A stretch of DNA of 32,770 bases, from the NCBI RefSeq assembly GCF_009865385.1, contig NZ_WWJT01000746.1, forward strand, positions 1 to 32,770, read 5' to 3'. This document shows positions 1 through 8,357 of this stretch, piece after piece. The notes beneath the pieces are model-generated. The model saw nothing but the letters and a program-made list of their open reading frames with translations, made no database searches and was not told where the DNA came from. Both the position numbers and the translations under genes were made by a program. The DNA is from Streptomyces sp. SID486 (lineage in GTDB: Bacteria; Actinomycetota; Actinomycetes; Streptomycetales; Streptomycetaceae). The number at the start of each line of letters is the position of its first letter. The stretch's first letter is position 1.

Positions 1-30
1 GGCCGGGCGGCCCCGCCGGGCGGCCCGGCC
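1..30 (-). terminator. possible hairpin after asnB
   Basis: The first bases hold a GC-only inverted repeat: GGCCGGGC at 1-8 pairs perfectly with GCCCGGCC at 23-30. It starts seven bases beyond the asnB stop codon on the minus strand. It could act as a U-tract-free terminator, as is common in Streptomyces, but such GC-rich sequence forms dyads easily and the window edge hides what follows. Confidence 0.35.
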
Positions 31-37
31 GGTCTGC

Positions 38-1879
38 TCAGCCGAGCGCCAGCTCGGGCGAGTAGAGGTCCAGCCACCGGGCGAGGTCCAGGGTGCGTTC
101 CAGGCCGCGCCGGGCCACCTGGGTGCTGACCGGCTCGGTGCGCTCGGCCGCCCGGCGGACCCGGTCCCGGTCGACGACGTCGAAGACGGGGTGGGAGGGC
201 CGCGCGAGCACCTCCTTGACCTGCTTCTGGAGTGCGATGGCGTACTGCGGGTCCTGCGTGGACGGGTAGGGGCTCTTCACCCGGTCGTACACCGAGCGCG
301 GCAGGACGTCCGCCGCCGCCTCCCGGAGCAGGCTCTTCTCCCGGCCGTCGAAGGACTTCAGCGCCCAGGGCGTGTTGTAGACGTACTCGACCAGCCGGTG
401 GTCGCAGAAGGGCACCCGCACCTCCAGGCCGACGGCCATGCTCATCCGGTCCTTGCGGTCCAGCAGCATGCGCACGAAGCGGGTCAGGTGCAGATGGCTG
501 ATCTGCCGCATCCGGTACTCGAAGTCGCTCTCGCCGTCCAGCCGGTCGATGCCGGCGACGGCGGTGCGGTACCCGTCGGCGACATACCCCTGCAGGTCCA
601 GCGAGTCGGTGACGTCGGCGCGCAGTACGTCGGCGTCCTCTCCGAAGTGCCGGCCCATGTTGGCCAGCCAGGGGAAGGTGTCGGCCCGGCGCGCCTCCTC
701 GTCGAAGAACTGCAGGTAGCCGCCGAAGACCTCGTCGGCGGACTCGCCGGAGAGGGCCACGGTGGACTTCTCCCGGATGGCGCGGAAGAGCAGCAGCAGC
801 GAGGAGTCCATGTCGCCGAGGCCGGAGGGCAGGTCGCGGGCCCGGATCACCTGGTCGCGCACGGCGGGGTCGGCGAGGGCGTCGGAGCCGAGGACGATGT
901 CCTGGTGGTCGGTGCCGGCGAGCCGCGCCACGTCGTGCACGAAGGGCGTGTCGGGGGTGCCGCGCAGCTCGTCGGCGACGAAGTGCTCGGTCTGGCCGAC
1001 GAAGTCGACGGCGAAACTGCGCACCTTCTCGCCCTGCTCGGCGAGTTGGCCGGCGGCGAGCGCGGTCATGGCGGAGGAGTCGAGACCGCCGGAGAGCAGG
1101 GTGCAGCGCGGCACGTCGGCGACCAACTGGCGGCGCACGATGTCGTCGAGGAGCGTGCGCACGGTGCCGATGGTGGTGTCACGGTCGTCGGTGTGCGGGC
1201 GGGTCTCCAGACGCCAGTACACCCGGGTGGACAGGCCGGAGCGGTCGACGGTGACGACCGTACCGGGCTCCACCTCGCGCATGCCGTCCCAGATGGCGTG
1301 CCCCGGCGTCTTGATCATGACGAACATCTCACGCAGCCCGTCCGCGGTGACCCGGCGCCTGGCCAGCGGGTTGGCGAGGATCGCCTTGGGCTCGGAGCCG
1401 AACAGGACGCCGTCGGCGGTGGGGTAGTAGTAGAAGGGCTTGATGCCCATGCGGTCGCGGATCATCACCAGCTTGTCGCGGCGGCCGTCCCAGACGGCGA
1501 ACGCGTACATGCCGTTGAGCCGTTCGGCCACCGCGTCCCCCCACTCCAGGTACCCGTGCAGGACGACCTCGGTGTCGGAGTCGGTGGTGAACCGGTGGCC
1601 GCGGTCCTTCAGTTCCCGGCGCAGCTCGGTGAAGTTGTACGCCTCCCCGGAGTACACCAGTGCGACGGTGCCCTCGGGGGTGGCCAGGGACATCGGCTGT
1701 CGGCCGCCGGGCAGGTCGATGATGGCGAGCCGGCGGTGTCCGAGGGCGGCCGGGCCTTCGGTCCAGGTGCCGCGGTCGTCCGGGCCCCGGCAGGCCATCG
1801 TCTCGGTCATCGCATGCAATGTGGCGGCCTCGGTCGTGAGATCACGGTCGAAGGAGACCCATCCGGTGATGCCGCACAT
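38..1879 (-). CDS. asnB: asparagine synthase (glutamine-hydrolysing)
   Basis: This cytoplasmic enzyme makes asparagine from aspartate, ATP and glutamine. The 613-residue protein begins MCGI, so Cys2 is the N-terminal nucleophile of a class II glutamine amidotransferase domain (about 1-200; RGPDD at 31-35 and YSGEAYNF near 76-83 are glutaminase motifs). The C-terminal synthetase domain carries the PP-loop SGGLDSS at 263-269 and the later SGESADEVFGGY segment. Length and domain order match AsnB. The start is fixed by the catalytic Cys2 and by an AGGAGGT ribosome site at 1885-1891, five bases upstream. It appears to be a single-gene unit with its own promoter region. No amino-acid or antibiotic biosynthesis genes adjoin it, so I read it as housekeeping, although related enzymes also amidate natural products. 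Confidence 0.93.
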   Translation of the reverse strand: MCGITGWVSFDRDLTTEAATLHAMTETMACRGPDDRGTWTEGPAALGHRRLAIIDLPGGRQPMSLATPEGTVALVYSGEAYNFTELRRELKDRGHRFTTDSDTEVVLHGYLEWGDAVAERLNGMYAFAVWDGRRDKLVMIRDRMGIKPFYYYPTADGVLFGSEPKAILANPLARRRVTADGLREMFVMIKTPGHAIWDGMREVEPGTVVTVDRSGLSTRVYWRLETRPHTDDRDTTIGTVRTLLDDIVRRQLVADVPRCTLLSGGLDSSAMTALAAGQLAEQGEKVRSFAVDFVGQTEHFVADELRGTPDTPFVHDVARLAGTDHQDIVLGSDALADPAVRDQVIRARDLPSGLGDMDSSLLLLFRAIREKSTVALSGESADEVFGGYLQFFDEEARRADTFPWLANMGRHFGEDADVLRADVTDSLDLQGYVADGYRTAVAGIDRLDGESDFEYRMRQISHLHLTRFVRMLLDRKDRMSMAVGLEVRVPFCDHRLVEYVYNTPWALKSFDGREKSLLREAAADVLPRSVYDRVKSPYPSTQDPQYAIALQKQVKEVLARPSHPVFDVVDRDRVRRAAERTEPVSTQVARRGLERTLDLARWLDLYSPELALG

Positions 1880-1972
1880 GCGCTACCTCCTGCCTCCGGC
1901 TGCCGTCGGGACCGCCCTCACCTGCGCTTTTCCGGTGGACGGAAGACGACCGCAAACCAGTTGTATCGAGCA

Positions 1973-1982
1973 CCTATATAGG
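1973..1982. promoter_or_regulatory. AT-rich palindrome upstream of asnB
   Basis: CCTATATAGG is a perfect 10-base palindrome about 95 bases upstream of the asnB start. It is one of very few AT-rich spots in this intergenic region, and the nearby GATACAACT (minus strand) also resembles a -10 element. No convincing -35 lies at standard spacing, so the exact promoter is not assigned. Confidence 0.3.
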
Positions 1983-2153
1983 CAGCGTCCGTCAGGTGTC
2001 CGGCCGAGTCAACGTGGCCGTAACACCGCGGGCCGACCCGGCCCACGGTTTCGGCCGTGTTTTGCCTCAGCGAAATCCATGGACGGGCCTGCTACCGCGG
2101 GCCGGGCGACAGGAACCGGCCACGGGCAAAAACTTCCCCAAGCCGGCCACACC

Positions 2154-2933
2154 TCATGACTTCGCAGTCAGAAACGAGTCGAGCACACCGGTCAGTTCGG
2201 CCGGCTTCTCCAGCGGCAGTTCGTGACCCGCGTCCAGGATGCGCACGAGCGCGTCCGGGTAGGCGCCGGCCATCCGGAGCATCTGCCGTACCGGGAGCTG
2301 CACGTCGTGGTAGCCGTGCACCATCAGCGTCGGCACGGAGATCTCCCCGGCCCGGTCCAGCACGTCGAAGGCGCGCATCGCGCCGTAGAGCGTCATGACG
2401 ACCTCCCGCGGGGTGGCGGCGGAGGCGCGGACGTGCGCCCGGACCTCCTCGCGCGGATAGCCCGGCGCGAACGCCCGCCGGATGTTGGCGGCCACGAACA
2501 TCCTGTAGGGCACGAGCGTGGAGGCCGCCATGAGCAGACCCCGGCCGCGGCTGTAGGTCATCCGGCCGATGGAGCCCACCAGCACCATCCGCTCCACGCG
2601 CGCGGGGTGCGCGAGGGCGATGGTCTGCGCGATCATCCCGCCCATCGAGTGGCCGACCAGCACACAGCGCTCCACGGCGAGGTGGTCGAGCAGCGCGAGG
2701 ACGTCCCGCGCCAGTTCCTCGATGGTCCGCACCCCCGCGCCCGTGCTCTCCCCGTGCCCGCGCAGGTCGAGCCGGACCACGCGGCGCTCCGCGGAGAAGT
2801 GGGCCGTCTGGTGGTCCCAGCGGTGGCGGTTCGCGGTCCAGCCGTGCACGAACACCAGGGGTGTCCGCGCCGCGTCGCGGGGGCCCTCGTCGTCGTACGC
2901 CAGCGTCGCTCCGTCGACGTCGAACTGTGGCAT
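2154..2933 (-). CDS. alpha/beta hydrolase
   Basis: A 259-residue cytoplasmic alpha/beta-hydrolase-fold enzyme. Visible features are the oxyanion segment VHGWTANRHRWD (about 29-40), the strand-loop LDLRGHGES (55-63), the nucleophile elbow GHSMGG with Ser96, a late acidic residue in VHGYHDVQLP and the catalytic His in AGHELPLEKP near 236. Length and motifs fit the esterase, lipase and peroxidase-like family; the substrate cannot be read from sequence. There is no signal peptide. The ATG is preceded by GGGAGG. It is divergent from the downstream baeRF3 gene and shares its 169-base upstream region. Confidence 0.85.
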   Translation of the reverse strand: MPQFDVDGATLAYDDEGPRDAARTPLVFVHGWTANRHRWDHQTAHFSAERRVVRLDLRGHGESTGAGVRTIEELARDVLALLDHLAVERCVLVGHSMGGMIAQTIALAHPARVERMVLVGSIGRMTYSRGRGLLMAASTLVPYRMFVAANIRRAFAPGYPREEVRAHVRASAATPREVVMTLYGAMRAFDVLDRAGEISVPTLMVHGYHDVQLPVRQMLRMAGAYPDALVRILDAGHELPLEKPAELTGVLDSFLTAKS

Positions 2934-3090
2934 GGGGCCTCCCGGGGGTGCGGCGAAGATCTGGTTACTGGCGGGTACGGTATCCGGCCGCGCGGTCCGG
3001 CGTCACCGTCGCCCGCCGGAGGCCCGGGCGCCTGACCACGCGCTCGTCCGGGTCCGGATTACCCCGAATGCCGTAAAGGTGATTCCGCCC

Positions 3091-3096
3091 TATCGT
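3091..3096 (+). promoter_or_regulatory. candidate -10 element, possible leaderless start
   Basis: TATCGT ends seven bases before the ATG of the baeRF3-type gene, and no purine-rich ribosome site is visible between them. This spacing would place transcription initiation at or next to the start codon. No clear -35 is seen, so this is tentative. Confidence 0.3.
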
Positions 3097-3102
3097 TCTG
3101 TC

Positions 3103-4197
3103 ATGGAGCACGCACTGAGTCCCGTGACCCTTGCCGAACTGCGGCGCCCGCGCCCCTACCCGGCGGTCTCCGTGCTGACCCCGACGCACCGTCGGGAACG
3201 CGGAAGCGGCCAGGACCCGGTCCGGCTGCGCAATGTGGTGACCGAGGCCCGCAGACGCCTGGAGTCCGATCCCGCCGTCACCCGCGAGCGGCGGGCCGAG
3301 GTCGTGGCACAGCTCGACCGGGCCCTGGCCGAGGTCGATCTGACGCACGCCGAGGACGGCCTGGTGATCTTCGCAGCGCCCGGCGAGCACCAGGTGTGGT
3401 CGCTGGCCCGGACCGTGCCCGAGCGGGTGGTGCTGTCGGACACCTTCCTCACCCGCAACCTGGTCGCGGCACAGGCCGCCGAGCGTCCCTTCTGGGTGCT
3501 GTCGGTCTCCGCGGACTGCGTCACGCTGTGGAGCGGCGGCGAGGACCGTGTGGTGCAGGACCGCTCGGGCGGTTTCCCGCTGGAGCGCAGACAGGAGAAC
3601 TTCGACGCGGAGCGGCAGATGCGGATCGGCGACCTGCCGAGCGCCTTCCGCGACGAGGACACCCGCCGGTTCCTGCGCGAGGCGGACACCGCCATGAGCG
3701 CGGTCCTGCGCGACGACCCCCGGCCCCTGTACGTCACCGGTGAGCGCGCGGCGCTGTCCCTGCTGGAGGAGGCCGGCACCGTCGCCGGGACCGCCGTCCA
3801 CGTCCCGCACGGCGGCCTGGCGCACGCCGGTCCCGACGCCGTCTGGCAGGCGCTGCGGCCGGTGCTGGAGGCGGAGTCCCACAAGGGCACCACGGCCGTG
3901 GTGCGGGAGCTGACCTCCGCGCGCGGCCACCGCCTGTACGCGGCGGGCCTGGACGAGCTGTGGCAGAGCGCGCGCGAGGGCCGGGTCCGGCTGCTGGCCG
4001 TGGAGGAGAACTTCCGGGCCACCGTGCGTGACCTCGGCGAGCACCTCGTACCGGCCGAACCCGGCGAGCTGGACGCCCGCGACGACATCGTGGACGAGAT
4101 CGTCGAGCAGTGCCTGGAGACCGGCGCCGACGTGCGCTTCGTGCCCGACGGCACCCTGGGCGACGCGGACGGCATCGCGGGCGTGCTGCGGTACTGA
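3103..4197 (+). CDS. baeRF3-type release-factor-like protein
   Basis: The 364-residue product resembles the bacterial archaeo-eukaryotic release factor family, type 3, which is widespread in Streptomyces and often mis-named 'chemotaxis protein'. Recognisable parts are the N-terminal LAELRRPRPYPAVSVLTPTH segment, the long helical stretch DPVRLRNVVTEARRRLE, a central segment FPLERRQENFDAERQM, and the C-terminal EIVEQCLETGADVRFVPDGTLGDADGIAGVLRY, which matches the end of eRF1/Pelota-like folds. Ribosome interaction is inferred from the family; no experimental function is known to me. The start was chosen at the ATG where family similarity begins; the frame stays open far upstream over the divergent hydrolase promoter, and that extension looks non-coding. 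The next gene follows after 66 bases on the same strand. Confidence 0.8.
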   Translation: MEHALSPVTLAELRRPRPYPAVSVLTPTHRRERGSGQDPVRLRNVVTEARRRLESDPAVTRERRAEVVAQLDRALAEVDLTHAEDGLVIFAAPGEHQVWSLARTVPERVVLSDTFLTRNLVAAQAAERPFWVLSVSADCVTLWSGGEDRVVQDRSGGFPLERRQENFDAERQMRIGDLPSAFRDEDTRRFLREADTAMSAVLRDDPRPLYVTGERAALSLLEEAGTVAGTAVHVPHGGLAHAGPDAVWQALRPVLEAESHKGTTAVVRELTSARGHRLYAAGLDELWQSAREGRVRLLAVEENFRATVRDLGEHLVPAEPGELDARDDIVDEIVEQCLETGADVRFVPDGTLGDADGIAGVLRY

Positions 4198-4263
4198 CCC
4201 CGCGGCGGCTCTCCCCCGTCGGCGTACGCTACGGCGTGATCGTCGACGTCAGGGAGCGCGTGC

Positions 4264-5289
4264 ATGGGTGACCTGCTGGGTGTGGCGGTACTGGGTGCCG
4301 GACACATGGGAGCCGACCACATACGACGCATCGACCGGGTGGTGAGCGGCGCCAGGGTGGCCGCCGTGGCCGACCCGGAGGTGGAACGAGCGGAGGAAGC
4401 GGCGGCCGGACTGGACGGCGTCAGCCTGCACGGTGACCCGGTGGCCGCGCTCGACGCGCCCGGTGTCGCGGCCGTGCTGGTCGCCTCCCCCGGCCCCGCC
4501 CACGAGGAGGCGCTGCTCGCGGCCTTCGACCGGGGTCTGCCGGTGCTGTGCGAGAAGCCCATGGTGCCGGACTCCGCCGGAGCCCTGCGGGTCGTGGAGG
4601 CGGAGGCGCGGCACGGCCGGCGGCTGGCCCAGATCGGCTTCATGCGCCGCTACGACGCCGAGTACCTGCGACTGAAGGCCCTGCTGGACGGGGGCACGCT
4701 GGGCCGGCCCCTGATGCTGCACTGCACCCACCGCAACGTCTCCTCCCCCGGCCACTTCACCAGCGCCATGCTCGTCAACAGCTCGGTCTCGCACGAGATC
4801 GACGCGGCGCGCTGGCTGCTCGGTCAGGAACTGACGGCGGTGACCGTGCTGCGCCCCACGCCGTCCGCCGGCGCCCCCGAGGGGCTCCTCGACCCGCAGT
4901 TCGTCCTGTTCGAGACCGAGGGCGGCGCCCTGGTCGACGTCGAGGTCTTCGTGAACTGCGGCTTCGGCTATCAGGTGCGGTGCGAGGCCGTGTGCGAGAA
5001 GGGCAGCGCGCGGATCGGCGAGGAGCACACCATGGTGGTCACCACGGCGGGCGGCGCCCGCGAGGAGGTGGCACAGGACTACCTCGTCCGCTTCGCCGAC
5101 GCCTACGACCGCGAGGTGCAGACGTGGGTCGACGCCACCCGGCGGGGCGAGGTCACCGGGCCGGACGTCTGGGACGGCTACGCGGCGTCCGTCGTCGCCG
5201 AGGCGGGGGTCCGGGCGCTGGAGACCGGCGGCCGGGTGGCCGTGGATCTCGCCCCGCGCCCGGCCCTGTACGCGAGGTTCAGCCGCTGA
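4264..5289 (+). CDS. Gfo/Idh/MocA family oxidoreductase
   Basis: A 341-residue NAD(P)-dependent dehydrogenase. The N-terminal Rossmann fold shows GAGHMG at 11-16, and EKPM at 97-100 is the conserved lysine motif of the family. The C-terminal alpha/beta domain contains the [12 protein letters not shown] segment (around 175-186) typical of inositol 2-dehydrogenase-like members, with His and Asp in the expected catalytic places. It probably oxidises a polyol or sugar, myo-inositol being the nearest guess, but no iol genes adjoin it. An AGGGAG ribosome site precedes the ATG. Its stop codon lies inside the 3' end of the convergent phospholipase gene, an 11-base tail-to-tail overlap. Confidence 0.88.
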   Translation: MGDLLGVAVLGAGHMGADHIRRIDRVVSGARVAAVADPEVERAEEAAAGLDGVSLHGDPVAALDAPGVAAVLVASPGPAHEEALLAAFDRGLPVLCEKPMVPDSAGALRVVEAEARHGRRLAQIGFMRRYDAEYLRLKALLDGGTLGRPLMLHCTHRNVSSPGHFTSAMLVNSSVSHEIDAARWLLGQELTAVTVLRPTPSAGAPEGLLDPQFVLFETEGGALVDVEVFVNCGFGYQVRCEAVCEKGSARIGEEHTMVVTTAGGAREEVAQDYLVRFADAYDREVQTWVDATRRGEVTGPDVWDGYAASVVAEAGVRALETGGRVAVDLAPRPALYARFSR

Positions 5290-7303
5290 CGCCGGCGGCG
5301 CCCGTCTCCAGGTGTCCGGTGAACCGGCGCGACCAGGTCGCGTCGGAGTCGACGGTCACCGTGAAGTCGTACCAGCCGTTCTGGTACGCGACGGCGTTGA
5401 AGTAGTCCTCCGCCGAGCCGCCCGCCGCGACGGTGTAGCTCCAGGGGCCGTCGGAGCGGTAGTGGTCGGAGGTGATCGTGAACTTCACCGGTGCCGTGCC
5501 CGCGTTGGTCATCCTGAAGTAGACGGCGAGCTTGCCGGTGCCGGGCTCCACGGCGTACCGGCTGCTCACCTCGGTGCTCTTGCCGGCCTTCGAGGCGTCC
5601 CCGCGGAAACGGCGCAGGAAGCGGTTGGGACCGACCATGGTCAGGTCGTACCTGCCGTCACCGTAGCCGAGGCCGATGTTGAAGGAGTCGGCGGCGGTGC
5701 CGCCCGCGGCGACCGTGTACTGCCAGGGTGTGGTGTCCCGGTAGGCGTTGGGGTGGATGGAGAAGTGCGCCGCCCGGGAGGCCGGGGCACCCTGGTTGGC
5801 CATGGTGAACCAGGCGAGGATCTTGCCGGCGGCGCCGAACTCCAGGCGGTCCAGGTAGCCGTTCGGCTGGTACGGCAGCGCGCGGGCCGGACGGGTGCCG
5901 GCCTCCTGGACGGGGAGCGCGTTGTCCGTGGGCACCGGATTGGGCAGCGGCCCGCACGTGGTGATCCCGATGACGCCGGTCCGGGGCAGCGGGACCGGCC
6001 CGTAGACCGGGTGGGCGAAGTCGAAGACGCCGGTCAGGTCGCCGCTCACCGTGCGCCGCCAGTCGCTGATGTGGGGGCACTTGGCGGGTCTGCCGAGGGC
6101 CTCGGTCCAGGTCTCCAGGAAGCGCAGGACCGAGGTGTGCTCGAAGACCTCGGAGGAGACCCAGCCACCCCGCGTCCAGGGCGAGACGACGATCATCGGC
6201 ACGCGGAAGCCGAAGCCGTACGGCACGCCGCCGAGGAACTCCCCGGCCGTTCCGGCGGGCGGGGACGGCGGGGGCACGTGGTCGAAGAAGCCGTCGTTCT
6301 CGTCGTAGTTGAGGAACAGGACGGTCGAGTCGAAGACGTCCCGGTCGGCGGCGAGGGCCTGGTAGACGAGGTCGACGAAGTGGGCGCCGTCGCCGGGCGG
6401 GGCGTACGGGTGCTCGGAGAACGCCTGGTTCGGGACGACCCAGGAGACCTGCGGGAGGGTGCCCGCGACGACGTCGGCCCTGATGGCGGCGGCGATGTCG
6501 TCGGGGGTCGAGCCGGTCGCCTTCGGTACCGAGGACATGCCCCGGTCGTACAGCGGGTCGCCCGGCCGGGCGCTCGTGAAGTTCTTGAAGTAGGCACAGC
6601 CGTTGTCACCGTAGTTGTCCGCCGCGTTCTGGTAGACCTTCCAGGTCACCCCGGCCGCCTGCAGCGCCTCGGCGTAGGTCTGCCAGGCCAGTCCGGACTC
6701 GTCGCCGCCGTCGTAGCTGGCGGCGTCCACCTTGCCGCTCCACAGGTAGGTGCGGTTGGGGCCGGTGGCGCTGAGCGTGGAACAGAAGTAGGCGTCGCAG
6801 ATGGTGTAGTTGTCGGCGAGCGCGTAGTGGAACGGGATGTCGGAGCGGTCCAGGTAGCCGAGCGAACGGACGTTGCCGACGCCCGCGACCCAGTGGTCCA
6901 GACGGCCCTTGTTCCAGGCGGAGTGCTGCGAGGACCACGAGTGGGGCAGGTCGCCGCTGCACTGGGCGAGGGTCTCGCCGTCCTTGCCGCCCGCGTCCGG
7001 GGTCGCGCTGAGCTTCCACGGGTGCTGCCGGCCGGTCCCGTTCGGCTGGTAGAAGACCGGGTGGCCGCCGCTGAGGGTGATGCCGCTGCGGTCGTCGAAG
7101 CCGCGTACGCCCCTGAGCCGGCCGAAGTAGTGGTCGAAGCTGCGGTTCTCCTGCATGAGGATCACCACGTGCCGTACGTCCTTGATCGTGCCGGTGGCCG
7201 TGGCCGCCTCGGCGGAGGCGGTGCGCGCGCCGAGGGTCAGCGCCGCACCCGCCGCCATGGAGGCGCCGAGTCCCACGAAGTCTCTTCGGGTGATCGGTGT
7301 CAT
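5279..7303 (-). CDS. Tat-exported phospholipase C, phosphocholine-type
   Basis: The 674-residue protein belongs to the phosphoesterase family of non-haemolytic, phosphocholine-type phospholipases C. A Tat signal opens it (TRRDFVGLG at about 5-13, hydrophobic core, ASAEA cleavage region near 29-33), so it acts outside the cell. The catalytic domain begins with [18 protein letters not shown] (44-61), the hallmark of the family, and continues to about 430. Two C-terminal beta-sandwich repeats (roughly 480-580 and 585-670) resemble DUF756 domains. I placed the start at the ATG of MTPITRRDF, which begins the twin-arginine signal, rather than 13 codons upstream. A candidate PHO box upstream suggests induction by phosphate starvation through PhoR-PhoP, in line with a phosphate-scavenging role. 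The stop overlaps the convergent dehydrogenase by 11 bases. Confidence 0.9.
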   Translation of the reverse strand: MTPITRRDFVGLGASMAAGAALTLGARTASAEAATATGTIKDVRHVVILMQENRSFDHYFGRLRGVRGFDDRSGITLSGGHPVFYQPNGTGRQHPWKLSATPDAGGKDGETLAQCSGDLPHSWSSQHSAWNKGRLDHWVAGVGNVRSLGYLDRSDIPFHYALADNYTICDAYFCSTLSATGPNRTYLWSGKVDAASYDGGDESGLAWQTYAEALQAAGVTWKVYQNAADNYGDNGCAYFKNFTSARPGDPLYDRGMSSVPKATGSTPDDIAAAIRADVVAGTLPQVSWVVPNQAFSEHPYAPPGDGAHFVDLVYQALAADRDVFDSTVLFLNYDENDGFFDHVPPPSPPAGTAGEFLGGVPYGFGFRVPMIVVSPWTRGGWVSSEVFEHTSVLRFLETWTEALGRPAKCPHISDWRRTVSGDLTGVFDFAHPVYGPVPLPRTGVIGITTCGPLPNPVPTDNALPVQEAGTRPARALPYQPNGYLDRLEFGAAGKILAWFTMANQGAPASRAAHFSIHPNAYRDTTPWQYTVAAGGTAADSFNIGLGYGDGRYDLTMVGPNRFLRRFRGDASKAGKSTEVSSRYAVEPGTGKLAVYFRMTNAGTAPVKFTITSDHYRSDGPWSYTVAAGGSAEDYFNAVAYQNGWYDFTVTVDSDATWSRRFTGHLETGAAGVSG

Positions 7304-7384
7304 CCGCCCCGTCCTCGCTCCCGGTGCGCCCCTGCGGCACACCGCGGGACAGGGTGCATGCGGTGATCGTCAAGGTCCATACCC

Positions 7385-7406
7385 GTGCGGTGAGGCGAGG
7401 ATGAAC
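7385..7406 (-). promoter_or_regulatory. candidate PHO box (PhoP site)
   Basis: On the minus strand the site reads GTTCATCCTCG followed directly by CCTCACCGCAC: two 11-base units with TCAT and TCAC cores exactly 11 bases apart. This matches the direct-repeat layout of Streptomyces PHO boxes (unit roughly GGTTCAYYYRG). It lies 82 bases upstream of the phospholipase C start, and a TTGACG hexamer follows it closely. The second unit is weaker than the first. Confidence 0.5.
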
Positions 7407-7469
7407 AGCAGCCGAAGACGTGTTCGGAGAGGCCCGCCGGTGCCGGCCCACGTCGGGGCGCACCACCCC

Positions 7470-7600
7470 GTGGCTGCCGGCCGACGTCGCGGCTCAGACC
7501 CCGTGGTCGCCGGCCGAAGCGCGGCTCAGACCCCGTGGTTGTTGGCCGAAGTCGCGGCTCAGGCCCCGAGGTCACCGGCCGACGTCGCGGCTCACACCCC
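7470..7600. repeat. 33-bp tandem repeat array at SsgA-like stop
   Basis: Four imperfect copies of 32-33 bases lie head to tail at 7470-7502, 7503-7534, 7535-7567 and 7568-7600, with a degenerate fifth at about 7437-7469. The shared core is GGCCGA(C/A)GTCGCGGCTCA. The last copy overlaps the TGA of the SsgA-like gene, and on the minus strand every copy repeats a TGAGCCGCG block, so the array looks like duplication of the gene end plus 3' flank. It fills most of the space between the SsgA-like gene and the phospholipase promoter. Confidence 0.85.
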
Positions 7601-8011
7601 GCCGAACAGCGTGCTCAGCCCCCGCTCCACCACGGCCGACACGTCCTCCTGGCCGCACGGCACCGTCCCGTAGCTGCGCACCAGGAAGTGCCGCAGCGTC
7701 GCCGCCTGGAACAGCAGCAGGGCCATGCCGTGCGGGGAGTGCAGCTCCAGCACCGTCCGGGTGCGCCCGTACGGCCAGATCTGGACGTCACCGTGGCCGG
7801 CCGGGGCCCGCAGCCCCTGGTCGAGCAGGGAGCGCGCGAAGGTCCAGGTGACCTCCTCACCGTGCAGGGCGGCCTCCGCCGGGAAATCGAGGAAGACGGC
7901 GAGCGGATCGTCGGCGGTGTAGCGCAGGACGGCCTGGACGGGGACCTCCCGGTCCTCCCCCGTGACGAGCCTGGCCTGCGTGGGCTGTTCGATGGTGGTG
8001 TCCATGTCCAT
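7592..8011 (-). CDS. SsgA-like sporulation/cell-division regulator (SALP)
   Basis: A 139-residue protein of the SsgA/SsgB-like family, found only in morphologically complex actinomycetes, where members steer septum placement, FtsZ recruitment and cell-wall assembly. Family landmarks are VPVQAVLRYTADDPLAVFLDF (about 26-46), TWTFARSLLDQGL (58-70), GDVQIWP (77-83), and the final LLLFQAATLRHFLVRSYGTVPCGQE. Size is normal for the family. No ssgR-type regulator gene adjoins, so it is probably not ssgA itself; which paralogue (B-G or other) cannot be decided here. The start is the first of two close ATGs (MDMD); neither has a good ribosome site. It is divergent from the PAS-SpoIIE phosphatase, and its stop codon lies within the tandem array. 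Confidence 0.85.
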   Translation of the reverse strand: MDMDTTIEQPTQARLVTGEDREVPVQAVLRYTADDPLAVFLDFPAEAALHGEEVTWTFARSLLDQGLRAPAGHGDVQIWPYGRTRTVLELHSPHGMALLLFQAATLRHFLVRSYGTVPCGQEDVSAVVERGLSTLFGGV

Positions 8012-8357
8012 AAGGAGTCCGCGAGGGTCGGTCGCATGCCGCGAATTCCGGTCAGAGTTGGGCGGGTACCGGCCGCTCCCGCATCCGCGGGAACAGGCAT
8101 GCGTCGAACAAGCGCGTGAACGCCCGGGGAGAATGCGGTCCGATCGCCGCAACTCACGTAACAAGACTACGACTTGGGGACCGCGACGAGTACGTCGTTC
8201 GTCCCCGTGAAAGCCCCCGGAAGGACTCTGGCATATACCAGAAGCACCACCGTATCGTGTGTTGCCAAATCCCTTACGGGGAGTGGCGGGCTGTGCGAAA
8301 GTCGTGATGGTCCCCCGTCGTCCCCCCGCCGTACTGTCCCCCCATTCGGAGTGCTTC
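8012..8357. promoter_or_regulatory. divergent promoter region, SsgA-like / SpoIIE
   Basis: This 346-base non-coding stretch serves both divergent genes. It contains the dyad CTGGCATATACCAG at 8228-8241 (arms CTGG.ATAT / CCAG), with several AT-rich patches to its right, and a second short dyad CGACGAGTACGTCG near 8180-8197. These could bind a developmental regulator, but I recognise no specific operator. CGGAGT about eight bases before 8358 is a plausible ribosome site for the phosphatase. Confidence 0.4.

Noticed and set aside
191..1981. Very long open frame (596 codons) opposite asnB, and similar long open frames opposite most genes
   Set aside because: These are mirror effects of high-GC codon bias; the translations are low-complexity (His/Val/Gly/Arg-rich) without domains, while the opposite strand encodes a recognised family.
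2008..2024. GTCAA-N7-GTAAC, a possible GlnR-like site upstream of asnB
   Set aside because: Spacing is one base too long and both halves have mismatches to the GlnR consensus; not strong enough to list.
38..4197. Natural-product gene cluster suggested by asnB and an alpha/beta hydrolase
   Set aside because: No biosynthetic core enzyme, carrier protein, transporter or pathway regulator lies nearby.
7470..7600. CRISPR array
   Set aside because: Units are contiguous imperfect tandem copies with no unique spacers, and there are no cas genes.
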